Part shown: in pieces, positions 1-9,954 of the stretch
How positions within the stretch are numbered: the stretch's first letter is position 1
How the letters are laid out: every line of letters begins with the position of its first letter
Assembly (NCBI GenBank): GCA_021158105.1
Contig: JAGGVH010000042.1
Span: forward strand, 1-38,361
Direction of reading: 5' to 3'
Length of the DNA stretch: 38,361 bases
DNA from: Microcaldota archaeon
GTDB lineage: Archaea > Micrarchaeota > Micrarchaeia > Anstonellales > JAGGVH01
Position numbers and translations under genes: made by a program
The notes under the pieces: model-generated
Told to the model about the DNA's origin: nothing
What the model saw: the letters and a program-made list of their open reading frames with translations, nothing else
Database searches by the model: none

Positions 1-2
1 AA

Positions 3-95
3 AAATATCTTATAAGTGAGTTTATAAAGTCCATGCATAAGCGAGGATTTGGACGAGTGAAGTTTTGGAGAAGTTTGAAACCTTTGTTTTAAAGA
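3..95 (+). CDS. possible C-terminal fragment of a gene cut by the left edge
   Basis: Reading frame 3 is open from the window edge to a TAA at 93-95 and gives about 30 basic residues ending KPLF. The other two plus frames stop within the first 20 bases. I do not recognise the family, and the fragment is too short to prove coding. It is listed because it is the only open frame entering from the left. It could equally be chance. Confidence 0.22.
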
Positions 96-149
96 TGAGC
101 ATAATTTTGATAAATACTCTATAAGCATTTAATAAACGATACATTTAAA

Positions 150-193
150 TATTAATATGGTATTAATATAATATTAATACAACACTAATATAA
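150..193 (+). promoter_or_regulatory. four tandem 11-bp repeats upstream of the toxin-antitoxin operon (putative operator)
   Basis: Four adjacent 11-mers follow one another without gaps: TATTAATATGG (150-160), TATTAATATAA (161-171), TATTAATACAA (172-182) and CACTAATATAA (183-193). They lie between a TATA-like ACATTTAAAT (141-150) and the antitoxin start at 220. An 11-bp period places each copy on about the same face of the helix. This is what is expected where an antitoxin, alone or with its toxin, binds cooperatively to repress its own operon. The function is inferred; the repeats themselves are plain in the sequence. Confidence 0.55.
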
Positions 194-219
194 AATATAT
201 AAGTGTTTGGGGTGATAGG

Positions 220-453
220 ATGGTGAAATCATTTGTGGATATTGATGAACACACAAATTGGATATTAAATATAATCAAAGCAAAATATAATTTGAAGAAT
301 AAATCAGAAGCGGTAGAAATAATGGCTCAAAAATATGAAGAAGAAATACTAGAGCCCGAATTAAGACCTGAATACATCAAAAGACTCAAAAAATATGAAA
401 AAGAAAAAACAATTAAAGTTAAAAACATAAAAGAATTTTTTGAACTTGAGTGA
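220..453 (+). CDS. DUF2683-family antitoxin
   Basis: This 77-residue protein is probably the antitoxin of a type II toxin-antitoxin pair. The N-terminal half (VDIDEHTNWILNIIKAKYNL, then KNKSEAVE) resembles the archaeal DUF2683 family, whose N-terminus is thought to be a small DNA-binding dimerisation module. The C-terminal half is charged and helical (LRPEYIKRLKKYEKEK), as expected for a toxin-wrapping tail. The start ATG at 220 follows a strong GGGGTGAT at 209-216. The stop lies four bases ahead of the toxin start, so the two genes are translationally linked. Autoregulation through the upstream 11-bp repeats is likely. The family match is from memory of the motif pattern. Confidence 0.75.
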   Translation: MVKSFVDIDEHTNWILNIIKAKYNLKNKSEAVEIMAQKYEEEILEPELRPEYIKRLKKYEKEKTIKVKNIKEFFELE

Positions 454-457
454 TAAG

Positions 458-724
458 ATGTATTCTTTAGAATTGGTAGGGCATGTTTCAAAATTATTTA
501 AAAAGATCAAAGTTAAAGATAAAAATCACTTTAAAGCAATCGGGAAAAAAATCTTACAAATATTAGATAATCCGTACCATTTCAAACGGCTAAAGAAACC
601 TATGCAACATTTAAGAAGAACACATATTATGAAATCATTTGTTTTGATTTATAAAATAGATGAGAAAAATAAAAAAGTGATAATTATTGATTATAACCAC
701 CATGACAAAATATATAATATATAA
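458..724 (+). CDS. RelE/ParE-family mRNA interferase-type toxin
   Basis: This 88-residue protein shows the usual small RelE/ParE layout: an N-terminal helix pair (HVSKLFKKIKVKDKNHFKAIGKKI), a middle HFKRLKKPMQHLRRTHI segment and a C-terminal beta strand ending IIDYNHHDKIY, which is typical of archaeal RelE homologues. Relatives cleave ribosome-bound mRNA. I chose the ATG at 458 rather than the in-frame TTG at 440, because GAGTGAT (448-454) is well placed and overlaps the antitoxin stop. Its position directly behind a DUF2683 gene supports the pairing. No truncation is visible. Catalytic residues in this family vary, so activity cannot be read from sequence alone. Confidence 0.8.
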   Translation: MYSLELVGHVSKLFKKIKVKDKNHFKAIGKKILQILDNPYHFKRLKKPMQHLRRTHIMKSFVLIYKIDEKNKKVIIIDYNHHDKIYNI

Positions 725-758
725 TTTTTCACCATACTCCAATGTCTTTTAAAATAGT

Positions 759-1346
759 TTAATTCTTCTGGTATCTTCCTCTTTTTAAAACGTCATAAGC
801 GCGTTCTATAATGTCTTTGTTCCCCCCATGTGTAAGATAACTCTTAATAACAATCCCTGTTTTTTTACTTCCAACGCCCAAATCCTGCATAAGTGTTACG
901 ATGTCGTTTGCTTTGTCTTCAATTCGTTTGCTTGTGTATGATAACCCAAAATCAATCACTGCTGTACCGCGGGTCGTCCGCATGACGTTTGCCCGCGTAT
1001 AGTCTGAGTGGATTATGTCAATAGAGTGCAACAGTGCCAACATCTTGCCCATGTCTTCAAGTTCGTCGTCTTTAATCTTTAATTTGTTTAATGTTTTACC
1101 TTTAAATTTTGAAATGTAAATTTCATACTTGTCAATAAAGTATACAACTGGGCATAACACCCCGACTTTTTTTGCTTTGTGAAGTATGCGTGCTTCAGTC
1201 TTAGTCCTGTTCATTCTAAGTTTACTGTCCAATGCTTGTTCACGATATCTTTTTTCTATTCGCTTTTTTTTCAACATATTGATATCACAAAATCTAACAC
1301 TTTCGACTATTGCTTCTGCGCCTCTTCCTATTATCTGATTTGTCAT
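759..1346 (-). CDS. bud32: Bud32 / KEOPS complex atypical kinase-ATPase
   Basis: This 195-residue protein is Bud32 (PRPK), the small atypical kinase that supports Kae1 in the KEOPS complex making t6A37 on ANN-decoding tRNAs. Visible motifs are GRGAEA at the N-terminus, IEKRYREQALDSKLR, the catalytic loop HSDYTRANVM (family form HGDLTTSN) and the metal-binding VIDFGLSY. In many archaea Bud32 is fused to Kae1; here it is a separate gene and no Kae1 lies in the window. The start ATG overlaps the stop of the upstream protease by ATGA (1343-1346) and has GGGTGA six bases upstream. It is the last gene of the cdc48 operon. Confidence 0.93.
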   Translation of the reverse strand: MTNQIIGRGAEAIVESVRFCDINMLKKKRIEKRYREQALDSKLRMNRTKTEARILHKAKKVGVLCPVVYFIDKYEIYISKFKGKTLNKLKIKDDELEDMGKMLALLHSIDIIHSDYTRANVMRTTRGTAVIDFGLSYTSKRIEDKANDIVTLMQDLGVGSKKTGIVIKSYLTHGGNKDIIERAYDVLKRGRYQKN

Positions 1347-2059
1347 CTAATCTTCACCCGTCTGTTTATTGATGATAATAGTAATGAAAGCAGCACCAAG
1401 AAAAGTATAAATGTAAGCATTTCAGGTTTTATAATCACAAGTAAAATCAATGATATTCCAAACCACATACCCCACATTGGAAAACTGTATGGTAAAATTT
1501 TACTCCCATCCAACGGCCATATCGGGACAAGGTTAAACGTTGCAAGGAATGCGTTTATGAACGCTGAGTATGAAAATACAGTGCTTGCGATGTTATACAT
1601 GTTTTCTGAAATCATATCCTTTGCAAACGGCAGGCCGAGTAATAGAATAAGAAATATAATCGTTAGGATTATGTTCACTTTCGGGCCGGCCAATGATATC
1701 TCAGCATTTTCTTTTGGTGTGAGATACCTTGCAAATATTACAACTGCACCTGTAGCCGCAAACACAAAACCAAAAAGGATTGCCCCGATCAACATAAACA
1801 ATATCCACATTGGAAATCCTTGGTAATGTGCTTCTGCTCCATACTTCATTGCAGTAAACCTGTGTCCCATTTCATGAAGGACAAATGCTGGTGTTATAAT
1901 TATAAAAAATAAAATAAAGTTAGACATCACCATGACTGGCTGTCCAAACATCCCCATAAAACCGTTGGGCATTGAAGCAATTGTTAACGCTAAGCACAAT
2001 GCAAAAACTGATGTTGACAGGTCTATTGTTTCTCGTAATGTAAAATTGAACATTCCCAT
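1343..2059 (-). CDS. site-2-protease-like M50 membrane metallopeptidase
   Basis: This 238-residue integral membrane protein has the zinc-protease motif HEMGH followed by RFTAMKYGAEA in the first third, and a distal motif PIWPLDGSKI near residue 185. Together these define the M50/S2P family of intramembrane proteases, and about six hydrophobic segments are visible. Related archaeal enzymes cut membrane-bound regulators or proteins; the substrate is unknown. I prefer the ATG at 2059 to the upstream TTG at 2074, since GGGTGA at 2067-2072 sits seven bases ahead and overlaps the cdc48 stop. Coupling to Cdc48 upstream suggests shared membrane-protein quality control, but this is inference. Confidence 0.9.
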   Translation of the reverse strand: MGMFNFTLRETIDLSTSVFALCLALTIASMPNGFMGMFGQPVMVMSNFILFFIIITPAFVLHEMGHRFTAMKYGAEAHYQGFPMWILFMLIGAILFGFVFAATGAVVIFARYLTPKENAEISLAGPKVNIILTIIFLILLLGLPFAKDMISENMYNIASTVFSYSAFINAFLATFNLVPIWPLDGSKILPYSFPMWGMWFGISLILLVIIKPEMLTFILFLVLLSLLLSSINRRVKIR

Positions 2060-2066
2060 TATACGT

Positions 2067-4277
<2,211 letters not shown>

Positions 4278-4410
4278 TTATCATACATCTAATTTTTGAT
4301 TTTATATGAGTTCATGTATGATACATTTTAAACATTATCTTTGATATCTATCCAGACTGTTAATTAGTTATGAACACATTTATTTATAAATGTTTCGCCC
4401 ATTCTCCTCC

Positions 4411-4447
4411 GAGATAGATTTAAAAAACTATACGTCGATAGTATCTC
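4411..4447 (+). promoter_or_regulatory. promoter with nested inverted repeats ahead of the 78-aa protein
   Basis: A TATA-like TTTAAAAAA (4419-4427) lies about 45-53 nt before the start codon at 4472. It is wrapped by GAGATA (4411-4416) and TATCTC (4442-4447). A second inverted repeat, ACTAT (4428-4432) with ATAGT (4438-4442), sits where transcription should begin. The symmetry suggests an operator for a dimeric repressor, or a hairpin near the 5' end of the transcript. The gene then has its own GGAGGTG at 4459-4465. Confidence 0.45.
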
Positions 4448-4471
4448 GTTTATTTATAGGAGGTGTTATAA

Positions 4472-4708
4472 ATGGGTGAAAGAATAGGAAGAGAAAAAAT
4501 TGAGAGAGAAGATGGATATCTTTACTATGTAGGTAAAGATGGCTATGTTTGGAGAGCTCCAATGAAACATAACAAAAGAGGAAGAAAAAAGAAAGTTGGC
4601 ACTGAAAAGATCCAGAAAGAACCGGGTTATATGTATTATGTCGATAAGAGAGGTTACGTTGCCCGTGCAAAATTAAAAAACTGGTCTGCTAAAAAGAGAA
4701 GAAGATAA
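4472..4708 (+). CDS. small basic protein with an internal duplication (unknown function)
   Basis: This 78-residue protein consists of two copies of one motif. Copy 1 has IEREDGYLYYVGKDGYVWRAP and copy 2 has IQKEPGYMYYVDKRGYVARAK, each preceded by a GxEKI- or GREKI-like lead. Lys and Arg linkers (KHNKRGRKKK, KKRRR) join and end the copies, so it is strongly basic. The aromatic GY-x-YYV-x-K-x-GYV pattern looks like a small beta hairpin unit. Nucleic-acid binding is plausible but unproven. It has a strong GGAGGTG site, its own promoter and a T-rich stretch downstream, so it is probably a highly expressed single-gene transcript. I recall similar hypothetical proteins in DPANN-type archaea but no assigned function. 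Confidence 0.8.
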   Translation: MGERIGREKIEREDGYLYYVGKDGYVWRAPMKHNKRGRKKKVGTEKIQKEPGYMYYVDKRGYVARAKLKNWSAKKRRR

Positions 4709-4711
4709 ATC

Positions 4712-4735
4712 ATTTTCTTTTTTCTTTTTTGTTTT
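4712..4735 (+). terminator. T-rich terminator after the 78-aa gene
   Basis: Directly after the stop codon the plus strand runs through three stretches of T (CTTTTTTCTTTTTTG-like), with no strong hairpin. This matches the oligo-T archaeal terminator type. Confidence 0.5.
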
Positions 4736-4784
4736 ATATGTTTTTATTTAGTTTGATAGGAGTATCAAAGGAGATTGAGATTAT

Positions 4785-5171
4785 ATGTTAAATGTTTTTA
4801 TTGATACTAATTTTTTTTTATTATACTTGAAAGGGTTTGATATTTTTAAGAAAATTAAGGAGGTTATACCAGGGCAATCAATATTTATCACATCCACTGG
4901 GGTTTTACAAGAATTAAAATCTATAAATAAAAGAGAGATTGGTTTGGTTTTGAAGATAATTGATAATATGAAAAAAAAAGGTCTTCTTAAAATAATTGAT
5001 TCTTCAAGATATGTTGACAAATGGTTGGTTGATTATGTTGGTAACATGAATGATGTTGATAAGACCAATTTCATTGTCTGTACAAATGACCGGGAACTTA
5101 GGAGGAAATTAAAACATAATGGTATTAGAATCATTTCACTGAAAAATGAGAGTATTATCAGTTTTGTATAA
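4785..5171 (+). CDS. PIN-domain protein (FCF1/Nob1-like or VapC-like nuclease)
   Basis: This 128-residue protein is a single PIN domain. It begins with VFIDTNFF, holding the first metal-binding Asp. It then has the conserved Glu in VLQELKSI and the C-terminal acidic segment DVDKTNFIVCTNDRELRRKLKHNGIRII. PIN domains are Mg-dependent RNases. The ending (NDRELRRKL..GIRII) resembles the stand-alone archaeal FCF1/UTP24-like PIN proteins more than VapC toxins, and no antitoxin gene precedes it. The start ATG lies downstream of AGGAGATTGAG. Its role, rRNA processing or other RNA cleavage, cannot be settled here. Confidence 0.8.
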   Translation: MLNVFIDTNFFLLYLKGFDIFKKIKEVIPGQSIFITSTGVLQELKSINKREIGLVLKIIDNMKKKGLLKIIDSSRYVDKWLVDYVGNMNDVDKTNFIVCTNDRELRRKLKHNGIRIISLKNESIISFV

Positions 5172-5192
5172 GAAATAAAATAAGATAAAAAA

Positions 5193-7172
5193 TTAGTGTG
5201 TATACATTATTATGGCAAATATTAATGCGATGATAGTCATCAGTTTTATAAGTATGTTTAATGACGGTCCTGATGTATCTTTGAACGGGTCTCCAACAGT
5301 GTCACCAACAACAGCGGCTTTGTGTGCATAAGACCCTTTGCCTCCAAAATTGCCTGATTCTATGTATTTTTTAGCATTATCCCATGCACCGCCTGCGTTT
5401 GCCATCAATAATGCTAACAAGAATCCTGATGTGATTGCACCTGCTAACATGCCACCCAAAGCTTCAGGCCCGAGCAGCAGTCCGATGATTATAGGACTTA
5501 ACACTGCTATTGCTCCTGGGACAATCATTTCTTTCAATGCTGCTTCTGTACTAATTTCAATACATTTGTTATAATCAGGTTTTGCTTTACCAGTCATGAT
5601 CCCTTTAATGTTTTTAAATTGCCTTCTTATTTCATCAATCATCTGGTTTGCCGCTTTGCCTACTGCATTCATAGTGAATGATGAGAATAAGAATGGCAAC
5701 AATGCGCCTATGAATAATCCGACTATCACTGTCGGTTCTGCCACGTTAATTCCTTTTAAGTTTGCTGCTATACTGTATGATGAAAACAGTGCAAGTGCGG
5801 TTAATGCTGCTGAACCTATTGCAAAACCCTTACCCATTGCAGCAGTAGTGTTGCCCACTGCATCCAATTTCTCGGCTCTTTCTCTAACCTTTTTTCCAAG
5901 ACCTGCCATCTCAGCTATCCCTGCTGCATTGTCAACAACTGGGCCATACGTGTCAGCGGCTAACGTAATCCCTAAAGTTGAAAGCATGCCTACTGCAGCA
6001 ATTGCAATGCCGTAAAGTCCTGCAAAATGGTATGATGCAATGATTGCTGCGCATACTGCAAGCACTGGGATTAATGTACTTTCCATGCCAAGTGCCAAGC
6101 CGGTTATTAGGTTAGTCGCCGCCCCTGTTTGCGACGCTGCTGCAATCGTCTGTGCAGGTTTATAGTTTTCTGATGTATAATACTCTGTTGCACCCCCTAT
6201 TATCACACCTGCAACTAATCCAGATATTGTAGCATACCATATGTTAATGTCATGAGTGTAATAATCTATGACAAAATAAGAGCCAATCAACATTATGATT
6301 GCTGCCGCCCAGATTCCTTTGTTTAACGCACCGCTCGGGTTGTCCCCATTAGTGCGAACAAAGAACATGCCTATTAATGAAGATAATATCCCAACAGATG
6401 CTATCATAAGAGGCAATATGACTGCATTTGACCCTGTTGCCCACGTTGCAACTAATCCGCTTCCTATCACCATTGTTGCGATTATCGAGTCAACATAAGA
6501 CTCAAAAAGGTCTGCGCCCATGCCCGCAACATCTCCAACATTATCACCAACCTGGTCAGCAATAACTCCCGGGTTTCGCGGGTCATCTTCGGGGATACCT
6601 TTTTCAATTTTACCTACTAAATCCGCGCCCACATCAGCGGCTTTTGTGTATATCCCTCCGCCTACTCTGGCAAACAATGCTATTGATGATGCACCAAAAC
6701 CAAATCCATAAATAATTTCAGGATCGCCAAATACATAGTATAATATTGCAATCCCTGCTAAGCCAAGACTGACAACAGTCAATCCCATTATTGCACCAGA
6801 TGAAAATGCTATGTCCAACCCAGAATTTAAACTTTTTTCACATGCATGTGCAGTTCGTCCGTTTGCAGCAGTTGCAATCCGCATACCGATGTTGCCGGTG
6901 ACTGCAGAGAACACCGCACCGATTACAAACGCGATTGCCATGTTTGGTTTGAACAAATATATCGCAATCGTTGCAATTATGACAAATATTATTAATATCT
7001 TATATTGTTTGTTGAGGTATGTTAATGCACCGTTATGGATAATTTCTGACAATTCTTTAACTTTTTCTGTTCCGAATTTCTTCTTGAGTATTTTAAGAAC
7101 CAGATAACTTACATATCCTAACGCTAATATTATAACCACAAATACTGGTGCTAATTCATTTAAGCTGACCAT
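5193..7172 (-). CDS. hppA: K+-dependent membrane-bound ion-pumping pyrophosphatase
   Basis: This 659-residue protein with about 16 membrane segments hydrolyses pyrophosphate and pumps H+ or Na+. The active-site stretch near residues 180-227 includes DVGADLVGKIE, DPRNPGVIADQVGDNVGD and GADLFESYVDS; the DLFES motif keeps the gate Asp and the semiconserved Glu. The segment GNTTAAMGKGF near residue 440 has Ala and Gly at the two positions that are Lys and Thr in K+-independent enzymes, which marks it as K+-dependent. Na+ or H+ specificity cannot be fixed from this. I use ATG 7172, because AGGAGGTG (7179-7186) lies six bases upstream; the GTG at 7181 is inside that site. Confidence 0.96.
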   Translation of the reverse strand: MVSLNELAPVFVVIILALGYVSYLVLKILKKKFGTEKVKELSEIIHNGALTYLNKQYKILIIFVIIATIAIYLFKPNMAIAFVIGAVFSAVTGNIGMRIATAANGRTAHACEKSLNSGLDIAFSSGAIMGLTVVSLGLAGIAILYYVFGDPEIIYGFGFGASSIALFARVGGGIYTKAADVGADLVGKIEKGIPEDDPRNPGVIADQVGDNVGDVAGMGADLFESYVDSIIATMVIGSGLVATWATGSNAVILPLMIASVGILSSLIGMFFVRTNGDNPSGALNKGIWAAAIIMLIGSYFVIDYYTHDINIWYATISGLVAGVIIGGATEYYTSENYKPAQTIAAASQTGAATNLITGLALGMESTLIPVLAVCAAIIASYHFAGLYGIAIAAVGMLSTLGITLAADTYGPVVDNAAGIAEMAGLGKKVRERAEKLDAVGNTTAAMGKGFAIGSAALTALALFSSYSIAANLKGINVAEPTVIVGLFIGALLPFLFSSFTMNAVGKAANQMIDEIRRQFKNIKGIMTGKAKPDYNKCIEISTEAALKEMIVPGAIAVLSPIIIGLLLGPEALGGMLAGAITSGFLLALLMANAGGAWDNAKKYIESGNFGGKGSYAHKAAVVGDTVGDPFKDTSGPSLNILIKLMTIIALIFAIIMYTH

Positions 7173-7333
7173 TAAATACACCTCCTAATTTTTGATTTTA
7201 ATTAATACGATTGTGATTCAACACATACACTTTTTAGTTTTTAGTATACTATACATTTAAATATTTTATGCCTGATTGTATCATCTATTGTAAAGCTATT
7301 AATAATGAAGTTGATTGTTATTGGGGTGTTGGT

Positions 7334-7930
7334 ATGTTTTATGAATATTCAATAAATGATAAAGTTAGGGTTCCCCCCGAATTTTTCGGGTTGGACATCA
7401 ATTCTGCAGTAAGGAATATCTTAATAGAAAATTATGAAGGCAAGGTGTTTAGGGATTATGGTTTGGTTGTAGCAGTCACTGACGTTGAAATAACAGGCGA
7501 CGGAATAATCATACCCGGTGATGGTGCGGCGCATTATCCTATAAAATTTAAGGTGTTGGGATATAACCCCCAAGTCAATAATGTTGTTCGTGGTGAGATC
7601 ACAGAAATAGTAAACTTCGGTGCATTTATAGGGATAGGTCCTGTTGAGGGCCTGGTTCATCTGTCTCAGATTACCAATGAATTTATATCATACAACAAAA
7701 AGACAAGTAACCTTGTCACCAAGGATTCAAAAAAGGTTCTTAAGAAGGGCGATAAAGTCATTTCAAAGGTTTCAACAGTTAGCATGAAGAACACAATAAG
7801 GGATATTAAGATAGGTTTGACGATGCGGCCCAAAGGATTGGGCAAGGAGGAATGGATTGAAAAAGAGGAGAATGATGATGAAGAAAAAGCAAAAGCAAAG
7901 GCAAGCGATAAGAAAAAAGGTAAGAAGTAA
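7334..7930 (+). CDS. rpo7: DNA-directed RNA polymerase subunit Rpo7 (E')
   Basis: This 198-residue protein has the Rpo7 tip domain (YEYSINDKVRVPPEFFGLD), then an OB-fold S1 domain (VNNVVRGEITEIVNFGAFIGIGPVEGLVHLSQI) over about residues 75-160. A long Lys/Glu-rich tail follows. Rpo7 pairs with Rpo4 in the stalk of archaeal RNA polymerase and contacts exiting RNA. I chose ATG 7334 with GGGGTG at 7323-7328 upstream; the longer frame from 7268 adds residues foreign to the family. spt4 follows after 48 bases, the usual archaeal order. Confidence 0.95.
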   Translation: MFYEYSINDKVRVPPEFFGLDINSAVRNILIENYEGKVFRDYGLVVAVTDVEITGDGIIIPGDGAAHYPIKFKVLGYNPQVNNVVRGEITEIVNFGAFIGIGPVEGLVHLSQITNEFISYNKKTSNLVTKDSKKVLKKGDKVISKVSTVSMKNTIRDIKIGLTMRPKGLGKEEWIEKEENDDEEKAKAKASDKKKGKK

Positions 7931-7978
7931 CTTGAAGATTTAACTTACGAAAGGTTAAAGTAAAGTAAGGTGATATTT

Positions 7979-8161
7979 ATGAAAGCGTGTAGAAAATGTA
8001 ATTATATTTTTGAGGAAGGAGACGTATGTCCTGTTTGCGGTTCTGATGACATTACTGAGAAGTTTGGCGGGAGGATATACCTGCTTGACCCTGACAATTC
8101 TGAGATTGCCAAACTTATTAATGCAAAGGTTAAAGGGACATATGCGGTGCGTGTGAAGTGA
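7979..8161 (+). CDS. spt4: transcription elongation factor Spt4 (RpoE2)
   Basis: This 60-residue zinc protein has two CxxC pairs (CRKCNYIFEEGDVCPVCGS), then the conserved GGRIYLLDPDNSEIAKLINAKVKGTYAVRVK. Spt4 binds Spt5 to make the processivity clamp on RNA polymerase. The ATG at 7979 has AAGGTGAT at 7967-7974. The in-frame GTG at 7970 lies within that site and is rejected. The stop overlaps the next gene by GTGA (8158-8161), so translation is coupled. Confidence 0.95.
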   Translation: MKACRKCNYIFEEGDVCPVCGSDDITEKFGGRIYLLDPDNSEIAKLINAKVKGTYAVRVK

Positions 8162-8883
8162 AATTCATAGTTGGTAAGCCTGCATTGATTTTTAATGATA
8201 ATCTTGTTATTAGTGATTTGCACATTGGTAACAATACTGGTTTAAGTGATAACCATCTTAACAATATATTCTATGAGAACCTTGCCGATGAAATCAAAAA
8301 CATTTTCAATTCATATAATTGCAAACGTTTGATCATTCTTGGCGATGTTAAAGAAAACATAACTTCACTCCCATTGATTGTCAACCGTTTTTTTGAAAGG
8401 TTGTCTTTGGATAATATTACTATTGTAAAGGGCAACCATGATGGTAACATTGAAAGATTGTGCAGGGATTTTGGTTATGACTTATGTCCGTCTACTGGAT
8501 GTGTGATAGGTAATGTTGGTCTTGTCCACGGCCATTGTTGGCCTGATAAAGAAATTATGAAACAAGATTATGTCATCATGGGCCATATCCATCCCTCGCT
8601 TGTATTCACAGACAAATTTAATAAGTCTTATAACACTCCTGTTTGGGTTAAATGTGGCAATGGTGGTGTAAACATTATTAAGTTTAAAGAATATGTTATA
8701 AATCCAAATTTAAAACTTGTTATATCTCCAGCATACAATCCGCTTTTAGGTTATAATCTTAATAAAAAAAGTTTAGACCTGTCACCCATTTTAAAAAATA
8801 ATGTATTTAAACTTAACCTATGTTATATATACAACTTAAACGGTGGCCTATTAGGCAGGTTAACAGATTTTTTGGAGGGATAG
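8158..8883 (+). CDS. SbcD-related archaeal metallophosphoesterase
   Basis: This 241-residue calcineurin-fold phosphoesterase shows the family metal-binding series in order: ISDLHIG near residue 20, ILGDVKE, VKGNHDGN, LVHGHCWP and MGHIHPS. Proteins of this type form the archaeal SbcD-related family often found next to RNA-polymerase or helicase genes; their physiological substrate is unclear. The start is a GTG at 8158 overlapping the spt4 stop. No alternative ATG would keep the first beta strand. It is followed after one base by the eS26-like gene. Confidence 0.85.
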   Translation: MKFIVGKPALIFNDNLVISDLHIGNNTGLSDNHLNNIFYENLADEIKNIFNSYNCKRLIILGDVKENITSLPLIVNRFFERLSLDNITIVKGNHDGNIERLCRDFGYDLCPSTGCVIGNVGLVHGHCWPDKEIMKQDYVIMGHIHPSLVFTDKFNKSYNTPVWVKCGNGGVNIIKFKEYVINPNLKLVISPAYNPLLGYNLNKKSLDLSPILKNNVFKLNLCYIYNLNGGLLGRLTDFLEG

Positions 8884-8884
8884 T

Positions 8885-9139
8885 ATGGCTAAAAAAAAGA
8901 GAAGAGGCAAAGAAACAATTGTGCAATGTGTTGCATGTGGTGCGCGTGTTCCCCGTAATAAAGCAGTTCTTTATGAAGCTCCTGTAACGTATAGTGCTGA
9001 AAATCCTGAAGATTCAAATGATGTTATTAAGTCTACAATTTTTCAGAAGAGGTGGTATTGTATAAGTTGTGCCAAACATCGCGGCATCTTTGAGAAGAAA
9101 AAAAAGATGTTAGAACGTAAACGTTCTCATAGAAGATGA
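8885..9139 (+). CDS. rps26e: ribosomal protein eS26-like
   Basis: This 84-residue basic protein has two zinc-binding pairs, CVACGARVPRNKAV and YCISCAKHRGIF, in the spacing and context of eS26. eS26 contacts mRNA near the 30S exit channel. Between the pairs is a segment (YEAPVTYSAENPEDSNDVIKS) that fits the variable region of archaeal members. The tail is Lys/Arg-rich. eS26 is patchily distributed in archaea and missing from most Euryarchaeota, so its presence has taxonomic value. The ATG lies one base after the phosphoesterase stop, with GGAGG inside the end of that gene. Confidence 0.75.
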   Translation: MAKKKRRGKETIVQCVACGARVPRNKAVLYEAPVTYSAENPEDSNDVIKSTIFQKRWYCISCAKHRGIFEKKKKMLERKRSHRR

Positions 9140-9157
9140 TCTGCAGGTGGTGGTGGG

Positions 9158-9487
9158 ATGAGTATAAAGTTGGTTAAAGAAGATTTTTTTGTTGATGAGG
9201 ATACAGTAATTGTAGGTAATAATGAATATCCCATTGTTAAGATTTCGTTTGAGAATGCCCCCCTGATTGTAATTAAAGCGTCAAAAGGTTATGTTGCCAC
9301 AACTCATCTTGACAAGAAAAAGATTGAATCGCTTGGTGAGATTGCATGTTTTATTTCACCAGTAATGTCGCTTAACTCTTTAAAAAAGGCAAAGATTAAA
9401 GATACCACATCATGGGCAGAAGAACTTGGGATAAAACAAGGGATGACATTAAAAAGGGCACTCGAAATACTTAACGGTGAACAATAA
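9158..9487 (+). CDS. DUF1805 (YunC-like) protein
   Basis: This 109-residue soluble protein matches the DUF1805/YunC pattern: a central APLIVIKASKGYVATTHLDKK, where homologues have a GYL- or GYV-type strand, then LGEIACFISPVMSLNSL and a C-terminal GIKQGMTLKRALEILN. The family has a known fold but no established function. The ATG follows a purine- and G-rich GGTGGTGGG. The stop at 9485-9487 is followed directly by the next start. The two are probably co-transcribed with the eS26-like gene. Confidence 0.65.
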   Translation: MSIKLVKEDFFVDEDTVIVGNNEYPIVKISFENAPLIVIKASKGYVATTHLDKKKIESLGEIACFISPVMSLNSLKKAKIKDTTSWAEELGIKQGMTLKRALEILNGEQ

Positions 9488-9488
9488 C

Positions 9489-9935
9489 ATGTCCAACATC
9501 GAAACATACATGAATAAGCAATTTAAACAGGTTAAAAAGTTTAATTATATGGTTGACTTACCACAGCATGTTAATCTCTCTTTGTTTATAAGCAGTTTAT
9601 GTTTTGGAATAGTGGGGTTGTACTATTTTATCCTTTTTCTCCCTCATGTTAACACAATCCTGAACAATCCGTTCATGTTTATTCACCATGAAATATTAAT
9701 TTCTTTTCTCCACAGTGGGGTGTTCCTGTTGGAGGTATTACTAATCCTTCTAACAAACGGGTTTGCCCTTCCTTTAGGATTAATTTTAGGTGTTGCAGGG
9801 ATAGCTTCATTTTTTATTGAACCATCGTCGGATGTTATTATTCTATTTTTTAATCTTTTTATGCCATTATTGGCCCTTATAACTTTAATCATGGGCCATA
9901 AGGGATTGAGTTCAGAATATATTGACACTTTTTAA
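9489..9935 (+). CDS. four-segment membrane protein of unknown function
   Basis: This 148-residue protein has a polar N-terminus of about 35 residues and then four hydrophobic segments (LFISSLCFGIVGLYYFILFL; an ILISFLHSGVFLLEVLLILL region; ALPLGLILGVAGIASFFI; ILFFNLFMPLLALITLIMG). I recognise no family motif. ATG 9489 is preferred over GTG 9477, because GGTGA at 9476-9480 precedes it by eight bases and the gene then begins directly after the DUF1805 stop. It ends convergent with orc1/cdc6, about 20 bases away. Confidence 0.7.
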   Translation: MSNIETYMNKQFKQVKKFNYMVDLPQHVNLSLFISSLCFGIVGLYYFILFLPHVNTILNNPFMFIHHEILISFLHSGVFLLEVLLILLTNGFALPLGLILGVAGIASFFIEPSSDVIILFFNLFMPLLALITLIMGHKGLSSEYIDTF

Positions 9936-9954
9936 TTTTTGATAATTTTAATTT

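Noticed and set aside
440-457. Toxin start at TTG 440
   Set aside because: It lies inside the antitoxin reading frame without a ribosome site, while ATG 458 has GAGTGAT at good distance.
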